From: Diogma glabrata
Lineage: Eukaryota; Arthropoda; Insecta; Diptera; Cylindrotomidae
Direction of reading: 5' to 3'
Length of the DNA: 64,000 nt
Assembly: GCA_963693315.1 (NCBI GenBank)
Contig: OY856187.1
Coordinates: forward strand, 110,647,746-110,711,745
This document shows, piece by piece, positions 24,256-38,886 of this stretch (its first letter is position 1; each line of letters starts with the position of its first letter). Position numbers and translations under genes: made by a program. Below the pieces are notes generated by a model. The model made no database searches and was not told the origin of the DNA. It was given only the letters and a program-made list of their open reading frames with translations.

Positions 24256-24602
24256 TCTGTGAGTTGATTGATTGATTGATTGATTGATTTATATATATTT
24301 AGCAATATGCTATTAAATTTACATTTTTTTCATTTCCATCTAAACTTAAAATACATTTTATAATTAACATTATTTGACGAAAATTAAATATACTACATCG
24401 TGCTTAAAATATCGGATAGTTTTAGTTGGACATTTTCTTTGATAAACTTTATGGTTTGTCTTTTAAATCTAACTTCAATAATTTCGTTTTTTACATCGTG
24501 AGGTAACTGGTTAAATAATTTTAGTCCTTTGTATTCAGTTGTATTTCGGCCAAATGCAGATCGATGTTTCGGTAGCCTAAAATCATCAATATTTCTCAGT
24601 TA
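24256..24602 (-). mobile_element. 5'-truncated LINE with TCAA-type microsatellite tail
   Basis: On the minus strand this ends in a (TCAA)n-like tract at 24289-24256 preceded by a ~100-bp 3' UTR and a coding relic (24602-24393). The homologous repeat at 59905-60035 lacks it, which shows it is an insertion. AGTT is present at both edges and could be the target duplication. Only the 3' end was copied, as in typical target-primed reverse transcription. Confidence 0.7.
24393..24602 (-). pseudogene. LINE ORF2 C-terminal fragment
   Basis: The minus frame reads LRNIDDFRLPKHRSAFG, then TEYKGLKLFNQLP and FKRQTIKFIKEN, closing at a TAG at 24393-24395. The pattern R--D-R-P, G-KLFN-LP, and a basic C terminus is the conserved tail of non-LTR retrotransposon polymerases that follows the RT thumb. 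The frame is uninterrupted for about 69 codons, so this insertion is younger than its host repeat. No catalytic motif is included. Confidence 0.72.
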
Positions 24603-25260
24603 ATATATGTCTCCTCAGCTCATCACAAATGCTGAATTGCACGCACAAATTTCATAAGAAGATGGACTCAAATGAGCGAAAAAAGGGGACTCTGATCAAC
24701 CGAAAATCCGGAAGAAACAATACCATCACCATCACTACATCAAATTTAATTATTACATTTAAAATGTTTTGCTCACCCCATTATTTGTAACTGATCCAAA
24801 CCTTCATACTACATATTTGCCATCCACAGCGACTAAAATCTAAGTTTATGATAAAAATATAGTTGCGCTAAGTTACAAGCGACTTTTGAATAACAATATT
24901 AATATAAACCAATCGTTGCGCCAAACGTAAAGCGAATACTGAACAATAACAATAATACAACAATATAAATCAACGTTGCGCCAAATTTCAGGGGATTGTT
25001 GAATAAGAATAATAATAAAATAACACAAATCATTCGTTGCGCGAAAGTTACAGACAGTTGTTGATCAATAATAACAATATAAATCAATCATTGCGCCAGA
25101 GACACAAGTGATTCTTATATAAGAATAATACAATAATTAAATCAATCGTTGTAACAATAAAAATGGTAAAAGCAAAAAACAAAAAGATGGTTGTTGAATA
25201 GATGATTGTTGAAAAGAGGAATGTTGAATACTGTTGCAAATTAAATAGTTGTAATTCAAA
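24603..25260 (+). repeat. Continuation of dispersed repeat with ~60-bp tandem units
   Basis: After the LINE insertion the repeat continues (ATGCTGAATTGC, CTCTGATCAACCG, GAAACAATACCATCACC). From about 24860 to 25160 at least four imperfect units carry ATCGTTGCGCCAAA, a short unique part and GTTGAATAA(C/G)AATAATA. A single such unit is at 60030-60110, so the number of units varies between copies. Confidence 0.65.
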
Positions 25261-25926
25261 ATACTGTTGGTTTTTGAATATTATCCAAACATAGAAAAAA
25301 ATCGCTTCTCCATGGTCTTTGTTAGTTTTATTGAATTAATTCAATAATCAAACAAGCCAAAGATTAAGCGTGCTGGTTTTCGTATAACTTCTCTTTTCCA
25401 AAGTTACAGTTTACCGCAATTACTATTAAATCCTTTTGTTATCATACAATTATGAAATCACTTTCAATTATAAATATTTGAGTTATCAAGATAAAGGACA
25501 AACTTCTAAGTTTTCTCAGCACATATCACTAAAATAGATTTATCGTTTATTATTGATTTTCTTTTAATCCATTGGAAAAAAGTATAATACAAAAGCACAA
25601 CAGAGATTTAAATCAAAAATCGTAGCTTTTATAATTTAGCACAATCTTCAATTGCGTGAAGTAATGCAATCGATCGTAAAACTAATATTGGCAACGCTGA
25701 TGCATAGGTTAACTTCACCACAACTCTGGAAGTAGAATGTTCTGGATATATAGTGAGCTAATATCCATCAAATACTTCAATTAATGGCTAGGCTAACCGA
25801 TGTTATAGATTTTATGTCGTTCTAATTATAAGAATGATGTAATATTACAACAAACATCAATTATTTTGTACGAATAGAAAAACTAAAAAAAAGTTTACTG
25901 AAATTTACAAACTAGAAGCTGGAATA
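25261..25926. other. AT-rich spacer
   Basis: I see nothing beyond AT-rich sequence. Confidence 0.55.
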
Positions 25927-26110
25927 CAGAACTATTACAAATCATACTCTAAACATATATATCAAGTTTAATCAAAATCAATTATCAGTAACTGATGTTA
26001 TTGATGTTTGTTTCTAATAACAAATATTTATTTTAAACATCAATAACATCAGTTCCTGATTTTGATTAAACCAGGTATATATGCTTAGAGTATGATTTGC
26101 AATAGTTCTG
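25927..26110. repeat. 184-bp hairpin element
   Basis: The left arm begins CAGAACTATTACAAATCATA and the right arm ends with its near-perfect reverse complement at 26110. The arms are about 80 bp each with an ATAACAAATATTTATTTT loop. It has the size and shape of a foldback MITE. Transcribed, it would form a long near-perfect double-stranded RNA. Confidence 0.8.
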
Positions 26111-26249
26111 GGAGGCCTTCGTCACTTATACCAATATCGTCCATAAACTAATCAGTTTTTGTAATTTAAATCCCTATCTTTTTTCAATAAATCATCAAAA
26201 TTGATTAATGAACGAAGTCGGTTAGCTCCCAGCAGATTATAAAACAAAG

Positions 26250-26760
26250 TGAGAAAAGTCAGCATTTGTGTGGTGGACCCCCACCACTTTGATCAATGTG
26301 TCCCAAAACTGGATCATTATCTTCTCACAATAATTGAAACTTTTTCCATAAGTTTCATCATAATCACTTCATTATTGTAGGCTGTAGTGTGAATAAAGAC
26401 ACTGAAAAAGCTGCAAAAAAAACTTTTTTACCGCAAGGGAAAAACTGGAAGTTGGGACGCATAACTGCTATGAACCGTACTAAATGCTTATGTACAAAGC
26501 TTCATCCAATTCGATTATCAGGTACAAATGCTATTGAGCTTTGAAAAAATAGGTGCTCAGGGAACCCCCACCACTTTGTTCAATATCGCTCAAAAACTGA
26601 TCAGCTTTTTATCATACATATTTGTATCTTTTTGTAAAGTGTCATCAAAATTCATTCACGAATGCTTTCAAAAACATAAAAAACATAGTGAGAAAATATC
26701 ACCTGTTGTATGGTTGACCCCCAACTTTTTGTCTAATTACCAAGGTTGGTAAGTCACTTT
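26250..26760 (+). repeat. Imperfect ~300-bp duplicated repeat
   Basis: The phrase ACCCCCACCACTTTG followed by TCAAT, then CAAAAACTGATCA, occurs near 26278 and 26568. GTGAGAAAA with a T-rich GTTGACCCCCA or GTGGACCCCCA block follows a similar spacing near 26249 and 26690. A related CATAAACTAATCAGT stretch is at 26140. These are diverged tandem copies of a non-coding repeat. Confidence 0.55.
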
Positions 26761-27600
26761 AGCCCAAATATGCTATAATGGAACATTCCAAAACTTGACA
26801 ATATTTTTTTAAGCATCGAAAATTATTTAAGTATACCAGAATTTAATTATACAATATAATAATGATAAAGCTTACAGAATATGTAATAAAAAATATATAA
26901 AGAAAAAATATAAGAAAATCAAACAATAATTATTCTAAACATAGACTTATACAATACTTTACGAATCATTAATAAAATGTTATAAATAAAAACAATGAGT
27001 AATTAAAGATTGTTACGAAGCTGTCTACCCCGTATAAATTCATTTGTTTAAACAACTTTATTATACATGAATCAACACGTTCAATACAACATATCGTTTT
27101 TTTTCATTTTTTATTTTGTTAAACCCTGTTCGCATTGTCATTTCTTTTTTTTTTCGATTGCTGTCTCATTTTTTGATGTTGTTGATTCATGAAATTTGTT
27201 TATATTTTTACTTAAATTTTATTTTTTGGGATTCGTTTGGTAAATGCCCAGAAAACCCAGAGCTTAAAATTTGAAAAGTTTTGTTAGTCAAATTATAGTA
27301 AAATGAAACGTTTTAGTTAAATTAGGAATATAATACAAAGAAATGTTTTTTTTATATAAGAAAAAATAATTATTAATTGTTTGTTTTATCAATTATTGTG
27401 ATCAATTGTATATGCAATTACATAAGGAAAAATTTCAAAAATTATTACAAATCTTAGATATTTTAGTGACATGACAAACTCTCAGAAGAAAACCAATATA
27501 TATATAAATAAAAGGCAGCAAATCTAGCAGCATTTTTGGATGCCGCTAATGTTGGTTTTTCTGTTATTATTAATGTCCATACGTTTTATTAATACTTTAT
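26761..27600. other. AT-rich spacer
   Basis: I see nothing beyond AT-rich sequence and homopolymers. Confidence 0.55.
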
Positions 27601-27835
27601 AGGCCAACACCGTCAACAATTTAGTTATAACCATTTATTTTATTAGAAGACTTAGTGGTTAACACCGTCAACAATTTGATATAACAATTTATTGGAAAAC
27701 TTATTGGACAACACCATCAACAATTTATTGGGAAACTTATTGGTCAACATTATCAACAATTTGTTATAACAATTTATAGATCAAAATCGACCACCATTTA
27801 CTAAAACATTGCTTAGTCAACCATTTATTTACAAA
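27601..27835 (+). repeat. ~50-bp imperfect tandem repeat
   Basis: CAACACCGTCAACAATTT, an AATTTATT block and a GAAAACTTATTGG block recur about every 50-55 bp in at least four decaying copies. Confidence 0.65.
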
Positions 27836-27934
27836 TGGATGATGCACAAGAATAAATTAATTAGGCAGGAAGAGTTGGATCTGGAACCAATCACGGAGTG
27901 AGTAAAACCTTTATTAAATATTTGTAGTTTTATT

Positions 27935-28190
27935 GTTGTGTGTGTGATGATCTCGGATCATTTGACGTTTTGGGTTGTCAGAGTCCCTTTGCTTTGTCTT
28001 CGCTTATTTAATCCGTTTACGCAGTCTCGTTTGCCTGCATATCTGATCAATTGTACTGAGCTGGAGTAAATTACTTCTCGGACACACATGGCTGAAGCCG
28101 TCGGAATAAAAGCACTGTCAAGAACGCAGTACTCCGTTTGCTTCTTGTTAGTGACTCACTAGCAGGTCCAGTGTTCTTTACAAGGTGTTG
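27935..28190 (-). repeat. Dispersed repeat, copy 2 (inverse of 14870-15110)
   Basis: Reverse complement of the family at 14870-15110, with point changes and small indels spread evenly. This indicates two old copies of one mobile sequence in opposite orientation, 13 kb apart. Confidence 0.65.
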
Positions 28191-29280
28191 GAGTTTCAGT
28201 ACTAAAACTTAAATTAAAATAGTTTGTAAATCCAATATATCTCTGAACTATAAATTGGTTTGTTTTAACAATCTAAGTATACTTTTCTTTTCTTTAAAAC
28301 AAAATAAGTGAAAAACAAATTTTATTATTATTCGTTCTACATGTCAGAGTATTGCGGTGAAAAATTAATCATTTAATGTTAATATAAATTAAATAAAATT
28401 CAAATAAATAGCTAATAAATTATTGGAAATAACTAAAACATAATTTTTTTTTCTTGTACAATATAATTAATTAAATATGAAATTGCAGTCCACTCATCTG
28501 CAAAGAACCAACATTCCAACACAAGGTATAAATAAAAATCTATATATTGTGGATAAATCTTAGATATTGAGTTACCCTGTCCTTAAACCTTTTGAGATTG
28601 ATCTCATACTTTATATCTGCAGCTAGTAAATTAAACTTAAGTAAGCCTCTAAACAAAATATTATTTTCTGAGGCATCAGTGGCAAAAAAGTAAGTATAAA
28701 ATGTGAGCGTCTGGCGATATGGACTTCATACGAACGGCAAGTTAAGGTATTTTTGAAGCGGTGCGTTACAACCTTAAAAACTAAAAGAAAAAATTCTTTT
28801 TCAATCAAGATCTATAGAGGCATACACTCATCGAATAGATGAGTTGGAAAAGAAATCGGTACATTTAATATATATTTTTATAGCTCTTTTTTGCAGAGTT
28901 TACAATTTTATTTTACTCGAGCACTCATTTCACTCTCAAAATATAAAACATTTTCAAAAATTATTCACTTTTTACTTTGGAAAGCATCAGCTACGAAGCA
29001 AAAATTAAATGTTCAAGTATTTGAAAGAAAATATTTATTTCAATATAGGAGCAAGAACGATATTTTATTATTTTCACTCCTGTATTTAGGAGTGTTATAT
29101 TTATTTTATGTTACTCGCTCTGAAAGAACGGAGCAAAGGAGTGATATAAGGAGCGTTTTAAACTCTGTTTTTTTGTAAAATCAATAGCTTTTCGATAAGA
29201 TAATTGGGAGCTCGACTTCAGATGGGATTCAAGTACACAAAATGATACAGAATGTAGGAATTATATAAATCAGGATCAAA
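28191..29280. other. AT-rich spacer
   Basis: No supported gene. An open frame at 28891-29178 is low-complexity with no motif. Confidence 0.5.
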
Positions 29281-29437
29281 CATCTTTTTGGGATCAGCCA
29301 ACGTAATTTTTTTAAGGCAAAAATGTATAGAACAATTTTACTCTTTATTGATGAACATAAGACCAGGTCATAAGAACAAGTTGGATGATATTTTGTTCTC
29401 TAATTTGACTACAATAACTCAACTGTAAACCTTCACT

Positions 29438-29680
29438 TTAGATTTCGTTTAATATCTTGCTTTGTAATACAGGCACGTGATAGACTGTAGCGAAATCGTT
29501 TTGCACATTTTGAAAAATTTGTAGTAAGGGATCACGGACAAGAATAAACTCGGACCGCATCATCAGCATAAGTAGGTCATGCGAGAGTTGAGCATGGGAA
29601 ACCAAAACCTGTGACCTACTAGCATAAATAAAGATTTGGCCCTCTAAGGCAAGTTTGAAAATATCATTAATATATATATG
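29438..29680 (-). pseudogene. LINE reverse-transcriptase palm relic
   Basis: The minus frame from 29680 reads PHIYINDIFKLALEGQIFIYA, then SRSQVLVSH. YINDI-L-L-G----YADD--LV is the block around RT motif C of non-LTR retrotransposons. Here the DD of YADD is replaced by SR. Downstream residues (LLMLMMRSEF, LLQIFQNVQNDF) are compatible with a decayed thumb region, but weakly. At 29680 the RT sequence stops abruptly against GGGCATTCCACGTG, the likely start of another element. Confidence 0.55.
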
Positions 29681-30690
29681 GGGCATTCCACGTGAAGTGG
29701 GACGACCAAAACTTTGTTTTTGCCCAAATTTTGGGAATTGATAGTACTCCATTAGAAAACGATTTCGTAATTTTTTTAGATTTTTTGGCCAACCCCTTTG
29801 CCGTCGGTGACGGTCACAAATTTGAATTTTTTTTGTGAACGACAAACGTCTTTATTTTGTAGGCAGTTTAACGAATTTTAACAACAAATTTTTAATACAA
29901 ATTTTTTAGAAATATATTAGTACGTTAGAATTTTTTCTGTATAATACGATAAAAATATTTTTAAAAAATTTGAGGGTAGTTTTCTCCCTTATTTTGAGGT
30001 TTTAAAGTTTAAAATCATTTTTTCGGATTGTATGACACGTTTTTTTTAAAATTTTTTTTTTAATTTAGTTTGAAGTCTGCACTTTTAAATAATTTTTATC
30101 GCGTGATGGAAGTAGTATCGATGTGAGCGCTAGAGGGCGCTGAATATAAAAAAAAACAAGGTTTTCACGTAGTTCTAAAACTTTATGATTTTTCTCCTCG
30201 GAAATAGCTCCATGTAGGAAAATTTTGTACATAACAATTTTGATTTAAAATTTTAGGTAGACTACGAATACATTTTTCGATTTTGAAAAATCATCAATTT
30301 CAAAAATATTACCCGCTTATTGATGCCGCCATTTTTAATTTTAATAATTTGACCCTGAATTTGAATTTAGTGACTATGATTTTCTTACAATACATTCTTT
30401 GAATTTTAATTTTCATTTTACAGCACAAGATATAGCGTGAAATCTGGTTTTTGGGGTGGTTTTTAACATTCAACACCCTCTAGCGCTCACATCGATACTA
30501 CTTCCATCACGCGATAAAAATTATTTGAAAGTGCATATTTCAAACTAAATTGAAAAAAAAAAATTTAAAAAAGAAACGAATCATACAATCCGAAAAAATT
30601 ATTTTAAACTTTAAAACCTCAAAATAAGGGAGAAAACTACCCTCAAATTTTTTTTTAATATTTTTATCGTATTCTACGGAAATTTTCATT
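29680..30690. mobile_element. Foldback-type element with ~215-bp inverted arms
   Basis: The arms at about 29928-30145 and 30470-30686 are reverse complements. Landmarks are ATACGATAAAAATATT, TTTGAGGGTAGTTTTCTCCC and CGCGTGATGGAAGTAGTATC with TCGATGTGAGCGCTAGAG. The central ~325 bp is unique and non-coding. To the left, GGGCATTCCACGTGAAGTGG at 29680 looks like an outer terminus but has no counterpart on the right, so the right end may be truncated near the CATT tract at 30705. Confidence 0.75.
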
Positions 30691-30699
30691 CATAGGTAA

Positions 30700-30760
30700 A
30701 AGCAATCATTCATTCATTCATTCATTCAAGAAAACATTCATTCATAGGTAAAAGCAATGA
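30700..30760 (+). repeat. (CATT)n tract and 20-bp duplication
   Basis: A CATTCATTCATT tract is flanked by two copies of CATTCATAGGTAAAAGCAAT. A local slippage duplication at the edge of the foldback element. Confidence 0.7.
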
Positions 30761-30854
30761 TTGTATGGATTGTGGAGGAATTATCACCAAACAGATAAAA
30801 CTCACCCCATATCATTGATGTAGGTTACTTAGTGAAAATTTGCGGAAGAACATA

Positions 30855-32122
30855 CCCGACTAGAATTTATAGTTCGGCAGACCTAAAAATATTTTCGGGC
30901 CGAATGAGGAATATCGAAATTCGGGAAACCTAACAATTACGGAGTTACGTCGTCATTTGGACGACTAATAATATGCCCAACTTCGGAAGGCCTGTTAACT
31001 GCGGCACTATCTCGTCATTATACAGGTCAAGAAAATATTCAAATGCTGCTTACGTTCGGAACCGTCATAAGGCTTCCATAAGGATAAATAGTAGGATCCT
31101 CAAGTTCGGTATGAACTTGAAATCATGGATGTCAACCGTATAATGTAATTGACAGATTAGCCGAAGTAAGGCAGGAATCATTTTTGTGTTATTTTAAAAA
31201 TAATTATAAAAATGTAATAAAAAATAAGTAGTGGTCAGTCTGGGAATTGAACCCTTGACCGTCCTAAACTTAAACATCAACATAATATTCATAAATAAAT
31301 TGATGTTAACAATTATTTAGATAGACGAATGGTTAATGTTGCTGCCTTGTACACAGAGGTCTGGGGATCGAATCCGGGTTAAGTCCACAATAAATATTAA
31401 TAATAAATAGCATTTTATCTTTACAGGGCCCTTCTTAACCGCTGTTATCATTACCGTGTATAATAATCCCCCTGAATTGATAAAAAAAAACGAATGATAA
31501 TTGCAAAAAAATAATTTTTTTTTCATTTTTTTGTTGAGACAAGATGGTAGCATAATTGAAGCATAAAGCCCAAAATTTTTGCGGTGTACTTGCTGGGATG
31601 TAAATTTTACTAAAATAGCTCAATTTTTACATATCACTCTGTCTGTTTTACGTAGCAAATAGTTAATGTGCTACTAGCGAAATTACATAACGCTACGTTA
31701 GGGCTACATATATTTTTAAATATTTACTTGTGGTCTACGTAAAATTTGCTTTTGCACAAGCTTAATTAAAAACTGACCTTTTTACAATGCTTTTAAGTAG
31801 ATTTTACTTTGTCAATTTGTTTACTTTAATTATGCCTGCGCTGGCTCAATTCGTACGTCCTTTTTAGTTAAATTTGCATATACTTTACGTTAAATAAGCT
31901 ATCTCTTTTTTCTGAGTGTATAGTTTGCTGTATTCAGAAAATGTTCTTCGGCAGCGCAAATTTAGATGCAGTCCGCATTAGCTAGTCCAAATGGAATACG
32001 AATGTGGACATGCGTTAATTTCAGCATGAAGTCGTCATATGGAATGCTCATTAGGGCCGAATGCCCAGTTTGGTTGGCCAAACATCATCCTTATTCGAAC
32101 CGAAATAAGAATTCTAGTCGGG
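30855..32122. mobile_element. Non-autonomous element with CCCGACTAGAATT termini
   Basis: It starts CCCGACTAGAATTTATAG and ends with the reverse complement of CCCGACTAGAATTCTTAT, both followed inward by TTCGG. ATA lies directly outside each end (30852-30854 and 32123-32125), a possible 3-bp target duplication. Subterminal regions repeat CGTCATTTGGA/ACGTCGTC-like and TCGGAAGGCC-like words. The interior has no transposase and holds two tRNA-like segments. A ~1.27-kb non-autonomous DNA transposon is the simplest reading. Confidence 0.65.
31215..31385. repeat. Two converging tRNA-like box-B segments
   Basis: On the plus strand, TGGTTAATGTTG (31330-31341, box-A-like) and GGATCGAATCC (31365-31375, box-B-like) are spaced as in a tRNA, with CTGCC-TTGTACAC between. 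The T-stem pairs imperfectly. On the minus strand, GGGTTCAATTCCC near 31250-31235 is another box-B-like sequence without a clear box A. They may be SINE heads captured by the surrounding element. Functional tRNAs are unlikely. Confidence 0.4.
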
Positions 32123-34489
32123 ATAATTGAACGGAAATGAAGGTAGGTAGGCATAGTCTTGTCCTTTTTAACCACTCATTACTAGCGCTATCTGGTTGCT
32201 ACGAAAATACCTACGATATATAACGACTGAGACAAGTCGAGATCGGGTGTTTGGCATGCAATCAGGTAGACAAATTTCTATTTTTTGGCAAATGCAATCT
32301 TTCCTCTAGCACTAGGAGATCATGCTAAATCGGAAAGAAATAAAATCGTTTTTTGTCGGAGTCTATAAGTTGATCACGAGAGATGCCATATGACAACTTA
32401 AAAGAATATTATTATCAGCACCACTCTTGTTTTACAAAATGAACATAAACACATTGAGGGGCTATAGCCGTGTTCGTCTTTAAATGGCCAAAAAAGATCA
32501 AACGACAGTAGACAAAGAGCTTGTTCTCTTCAATGTTCAAATAGAAAAAACAGTCTTGAGATTATTCGAACAATGAAAATCTGCTGATTTCTGGGAAGAT
32601 TGGGAGAGGAAGAGTTATTATCGTTGTTATTAATAATAATTTAGTTTTCTACTTGGCTAAACCATATGCTGTTATTGACTACAGCTTTAACAGAAATCGC
32701 AGTAGTGGAACTTAGTGTGATTTACTGGAGAACAAAGCATAAAAGCTCTTCAAACTGGACTACCTCCAGACTAGAAACGGTCCAACTATTAATGGATCCA
32801 CTTTATCTCTAGCAGTCGACTAGAGCCCAGCTACTGTATAAAGGGTAAGACCTTTGCAAGTTTGATTGTTTGGAGAATTTATTGACAGATTCAAATAAGA
32901 TCTTGACTAAATGATTTAAACCATGACGTGATGCTCATAAGGTCATACCCGTGGTTTTCATAGGGTTATACTCTGAACTAGAGAATGTATCAAAGCTGAC
33001 TATGCGGTGGCACCTACTACCTTATCATATTTCTTTCTTAAAACACTGAAATGATTGATTTACATTCTTCTCCGTCAAAGGATTAACCCAAGCAATGTCT
33101 TAATAGTACAACACGCGGACAGTAAAAGAAAATCCATTAAAACGCTTTGCATATTCCCCTTTATCGAGGGAACGTACAATTGTAATTGTAAAAAACAGGT
33201 TTCTGTTTGTACCGGGATGTTACAAATATAAAAAAAAACAACACATGGCCTCTGGCACAGGAATATCTCTGATTCAATTTAATTTAATTGATCATTTGGT
33301 TTTGGTCTTAACCTCAGAAAACATGTTTATAAAGTAAAAGAAAATAAGAAAAAAAGAATAAAAACTTAACTTAAAATGTTGATTGCAGTACATTCGGTCC
33401 TCTTGTCCAATAAAACAATCAGCTGGCGCGCTTAGTAGCAACAGGATTGATGACAATTTATCATAAAATTTTTTCACAAACGATCCGTATCCTTCAGAAA
33501 CCCTCAATAAATTACAAATTCCTTATTCACTTTCTGATCTCTTGTACATTCCAATAACTGTTTGGCTGTTGATAAATTACAACCATCAATTTGCTACACA
33601 TAATTGAAACTTAAAAAACGTTCCTATTGATTTCACTTCGATTCGATTAAATCATGATTGTTTTAGAATAATTTTTATTGTAAGTTGTAATAAATTATTT
33701 TACTTCTTCAACATCTTCAAAATTGTTTTATTATATCAATTCTTTAATTGATTATAAAATAGTTCAGCTCCAAAAAAGTTCATCGTTTGAAATTTGTTGA
33801 TTTTCTGAACAAAAAAAATTCTTTACAATTATTTTTGATATTCAATTAAATATTTATTTACACCAACCAATTTAACAATAATTTTCACAAAATGTATTTT
33901 TATTTTTGATTTTAAACCAAATAATACTATCATTTATAAGAAATGATATTTTTAATTCATGAAACATGTAAGTATCCGTTCCGATACCAAACTAGAACTT
34001 AATTAATTATAAAAGAATCTTTCTAGAAGTTAAAACTTTGACTAAAAATTATAATTAAAATAGGACTTGATTTTCTTAAAAAAATAAATCCATTTATCTC
34101 ATCGTTGTTTTTAGTTCATTTTTCAAACAAACATTACCCATACATTGAAAATCCGCCGTGTAAAATAACAAATGAAAAATTATTTAAACAAACATCCTTC
34201 GCACCATCAAATCATAACAATAAGATCCTTCAAAATTCAATTAATTATTAATATTGCGAACACATTTCAGTTCGAACATCTAAAAATGAAGTACCATTTT
34301 AATGATGGCGAGATCAAAACATCTGCGCAGAATCAATATACCCGATTTCATAATTTGTTTAACAAAAACAATTTATTTGTTTCTCACTACAAAAAATAAA
34401 ATAAAACAACAATTGACTGTACACCGAAATATAAGATCTGTTAATTGAGTTGGAATGAAAGATATACATTATGAAGTAATAGACTAAAA
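32123..34489. other. Mixed AT-rich and less AT-rich non-coding stretch
   Basis: 32123-33250 is less AT-rich than its surroundings and contains short broken frames (for example a KRKSIKTLCIFPFIEGT-like reading near 33125-33180) that suggest an old retroelement. I could not identify it. 33250-34489 is AT-rich with nothing supported. Confidence 0.45.
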
Positions 34490-34660
34490 GATGCCTTTAT
34501 TAATACAATGAAACGTTGTATACGGCCAAATATTATTTATGAAATGATCCCAAGTTTTTTGAAATCATGGAATGAAGGAATGAATGATTAATGTGATGAC
34601 TGTTTGTTTTAAGATTTAAAAAAATATGTCCACTGATCAGATTTTTGTTGGTCGTTATAA
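34490..34660 (-). repeat. Dispersed repeat, inverse of 10362-10530
   Basis: The reverse complement matches 10362-10530 through the CTGATCAGTGGACAT block, the AACAAACAGTCA block and the GTATACAACGTTTCA block. Confidence 0.6.
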
Positions 34661-35089
34661 TATAGTACCTGAAACTCTCCTTGAGAAACTGGGAGAACTG
34701 GATGTAGAAAAGATCTTGGTGTTGCCGATCGAACACATGCTTCTTTACAAGAACATGAACACTTTATTGGATGAGTTTACATACAAAATAACTGTCAACT
34801 GAGGTATTCCTCAAAAGCAGATCTGTCTCCACTTTTTCAAAACTTGGCATTCAAAAGCTTGAAACCATGTGAACTTTTGAAGAAAATTTATTATTTTGAT
34901 TTTCGCCGGATAGCTCAAAAACTAAATTAAAACTGAAACACAGAATTTATACACAAACAACTTATCACTTGGAAATCTTTTATTTCTTTGTATCACAGAA
35001 AAATACTATTAATTTAATTTAATCGAAAACAAAATCAAAAATTATACAAATCAAAATATATAAAATAAGCTTACATATATTTATCCTGA

Positions 35090-35220
35090 TTAATGTTGTT
35101 TTCCCATATCATATGAAGTACGCTTTGACGTTTTAATTCATAACAACCTCCATCGCTTTAACAGTTTTTATTCATCAACGCAACATATGGATGGATAAAC
35201 CATCGCAATTAAAAACCATT
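35090..35220 (-). pseudogene. FKBP8-like relic, downstream part
   Basis: This continues on the minus strand the frame that ends at 38874. Removing the inserted LINE reads GDIMNVFN, then CDGLSIHMLR, two stops, KTVKAMEVV, and after further breaks KAYFIYG. This matches the order of the FKBP fold after the GD motif in FKBP8-type proteins (a D-LS-PLM stretch, an EKA--K segment, then AYG). A GTAAGC resembling a splice donor follows near 35070. Frameshifts and stops show it is not functional. Confidence 0.55.
35207..35220 (+). repeat. LINE target-site duplication, left
   Basis: AATTAAAAACCATT here against AATTAAAAACATT at 38874-38886 after the poly-A. They differ by one C. The duplication sits exactly where the FKBP-like reading frame is interrupted on the other strand. 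Confidence 0.7.
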
Positions 35221-35759
35221 GCAATTAATCCCGCAGGAGGGATCGATTTTGATCGATTATGAACAATGTTGATCTACGGGTCTGACTACCCTGCGTACTC
35301 CAGTCCCTGCCATTTACATATGAGTTAGCGTGAGATATCACATACCCCTGGCAATGGCAGGAGATGTCATTAGCCAAGATGATATCTTATGGTGCTGGCG
35401 GACGAACTTTAATTAGTCAACGGCAGCACTTCCAGTCTTAGCTGGGCAGCGTTCCGTAGCGGTACCGCTCATTAGCTCTTCCGAGGAATCAGACCAACAC
35501 GTAGTTATGTGTGGGCTTTGTGCCTCGATTGAGGTGGTGGGCGGTGCGTCTGGGGTGCGCTGCATCAGCTGGATTATTGGCATTTAGTTTTGTTTTGTTT
35601 TCTGCAAATTTCTCACAATTTGTTTTTCGCTTATTATTTTGTTATTATTTCTTCATCTTATCATGAAATATTGGCATATGTCATATTTTGTAGTATGATA
35701 GGATTTTTTACTTAGTTATGCATTTTAAAATAAAACATAAGAAAATAAAATAAACATTT

Positions 35760-38795
<3,036 letters not shown>

Positions 38796-38873
38796 AAGGT
38801 ATTTATGAGTTGTTGTGACACATATTCTAAACCCTATTACACAACACATTTTATTAAAAAAAAAAAAAAAAAA

Positions 38874-38886
38874 AATTAAAAACATT
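38874..38886 (+). repeat. LINE target-site duplication, right
   Basis: AATTAAAAACATT, partner of 35207-35220. Confidence 0.7.

Noticed and set aside
24860..25160. CRISPR-like array
   Set aside because: The repeated GTTGCGCC units are imperfect, the sequence between them is related and not unique, and the context is eukaryotic.
31321..31385. Functional tRNA gene
   Set aside because: Box A and B are present but the T-stem mispairs and no acceptor stem closes.
33100..33200. Reading ADSKRKSIKTLCIFPFIEGT as a second PLE family
   Set aside because: Some resemblance to the region before a GIY-YIG domain, but too short and broken, with no nuclease motif after it.
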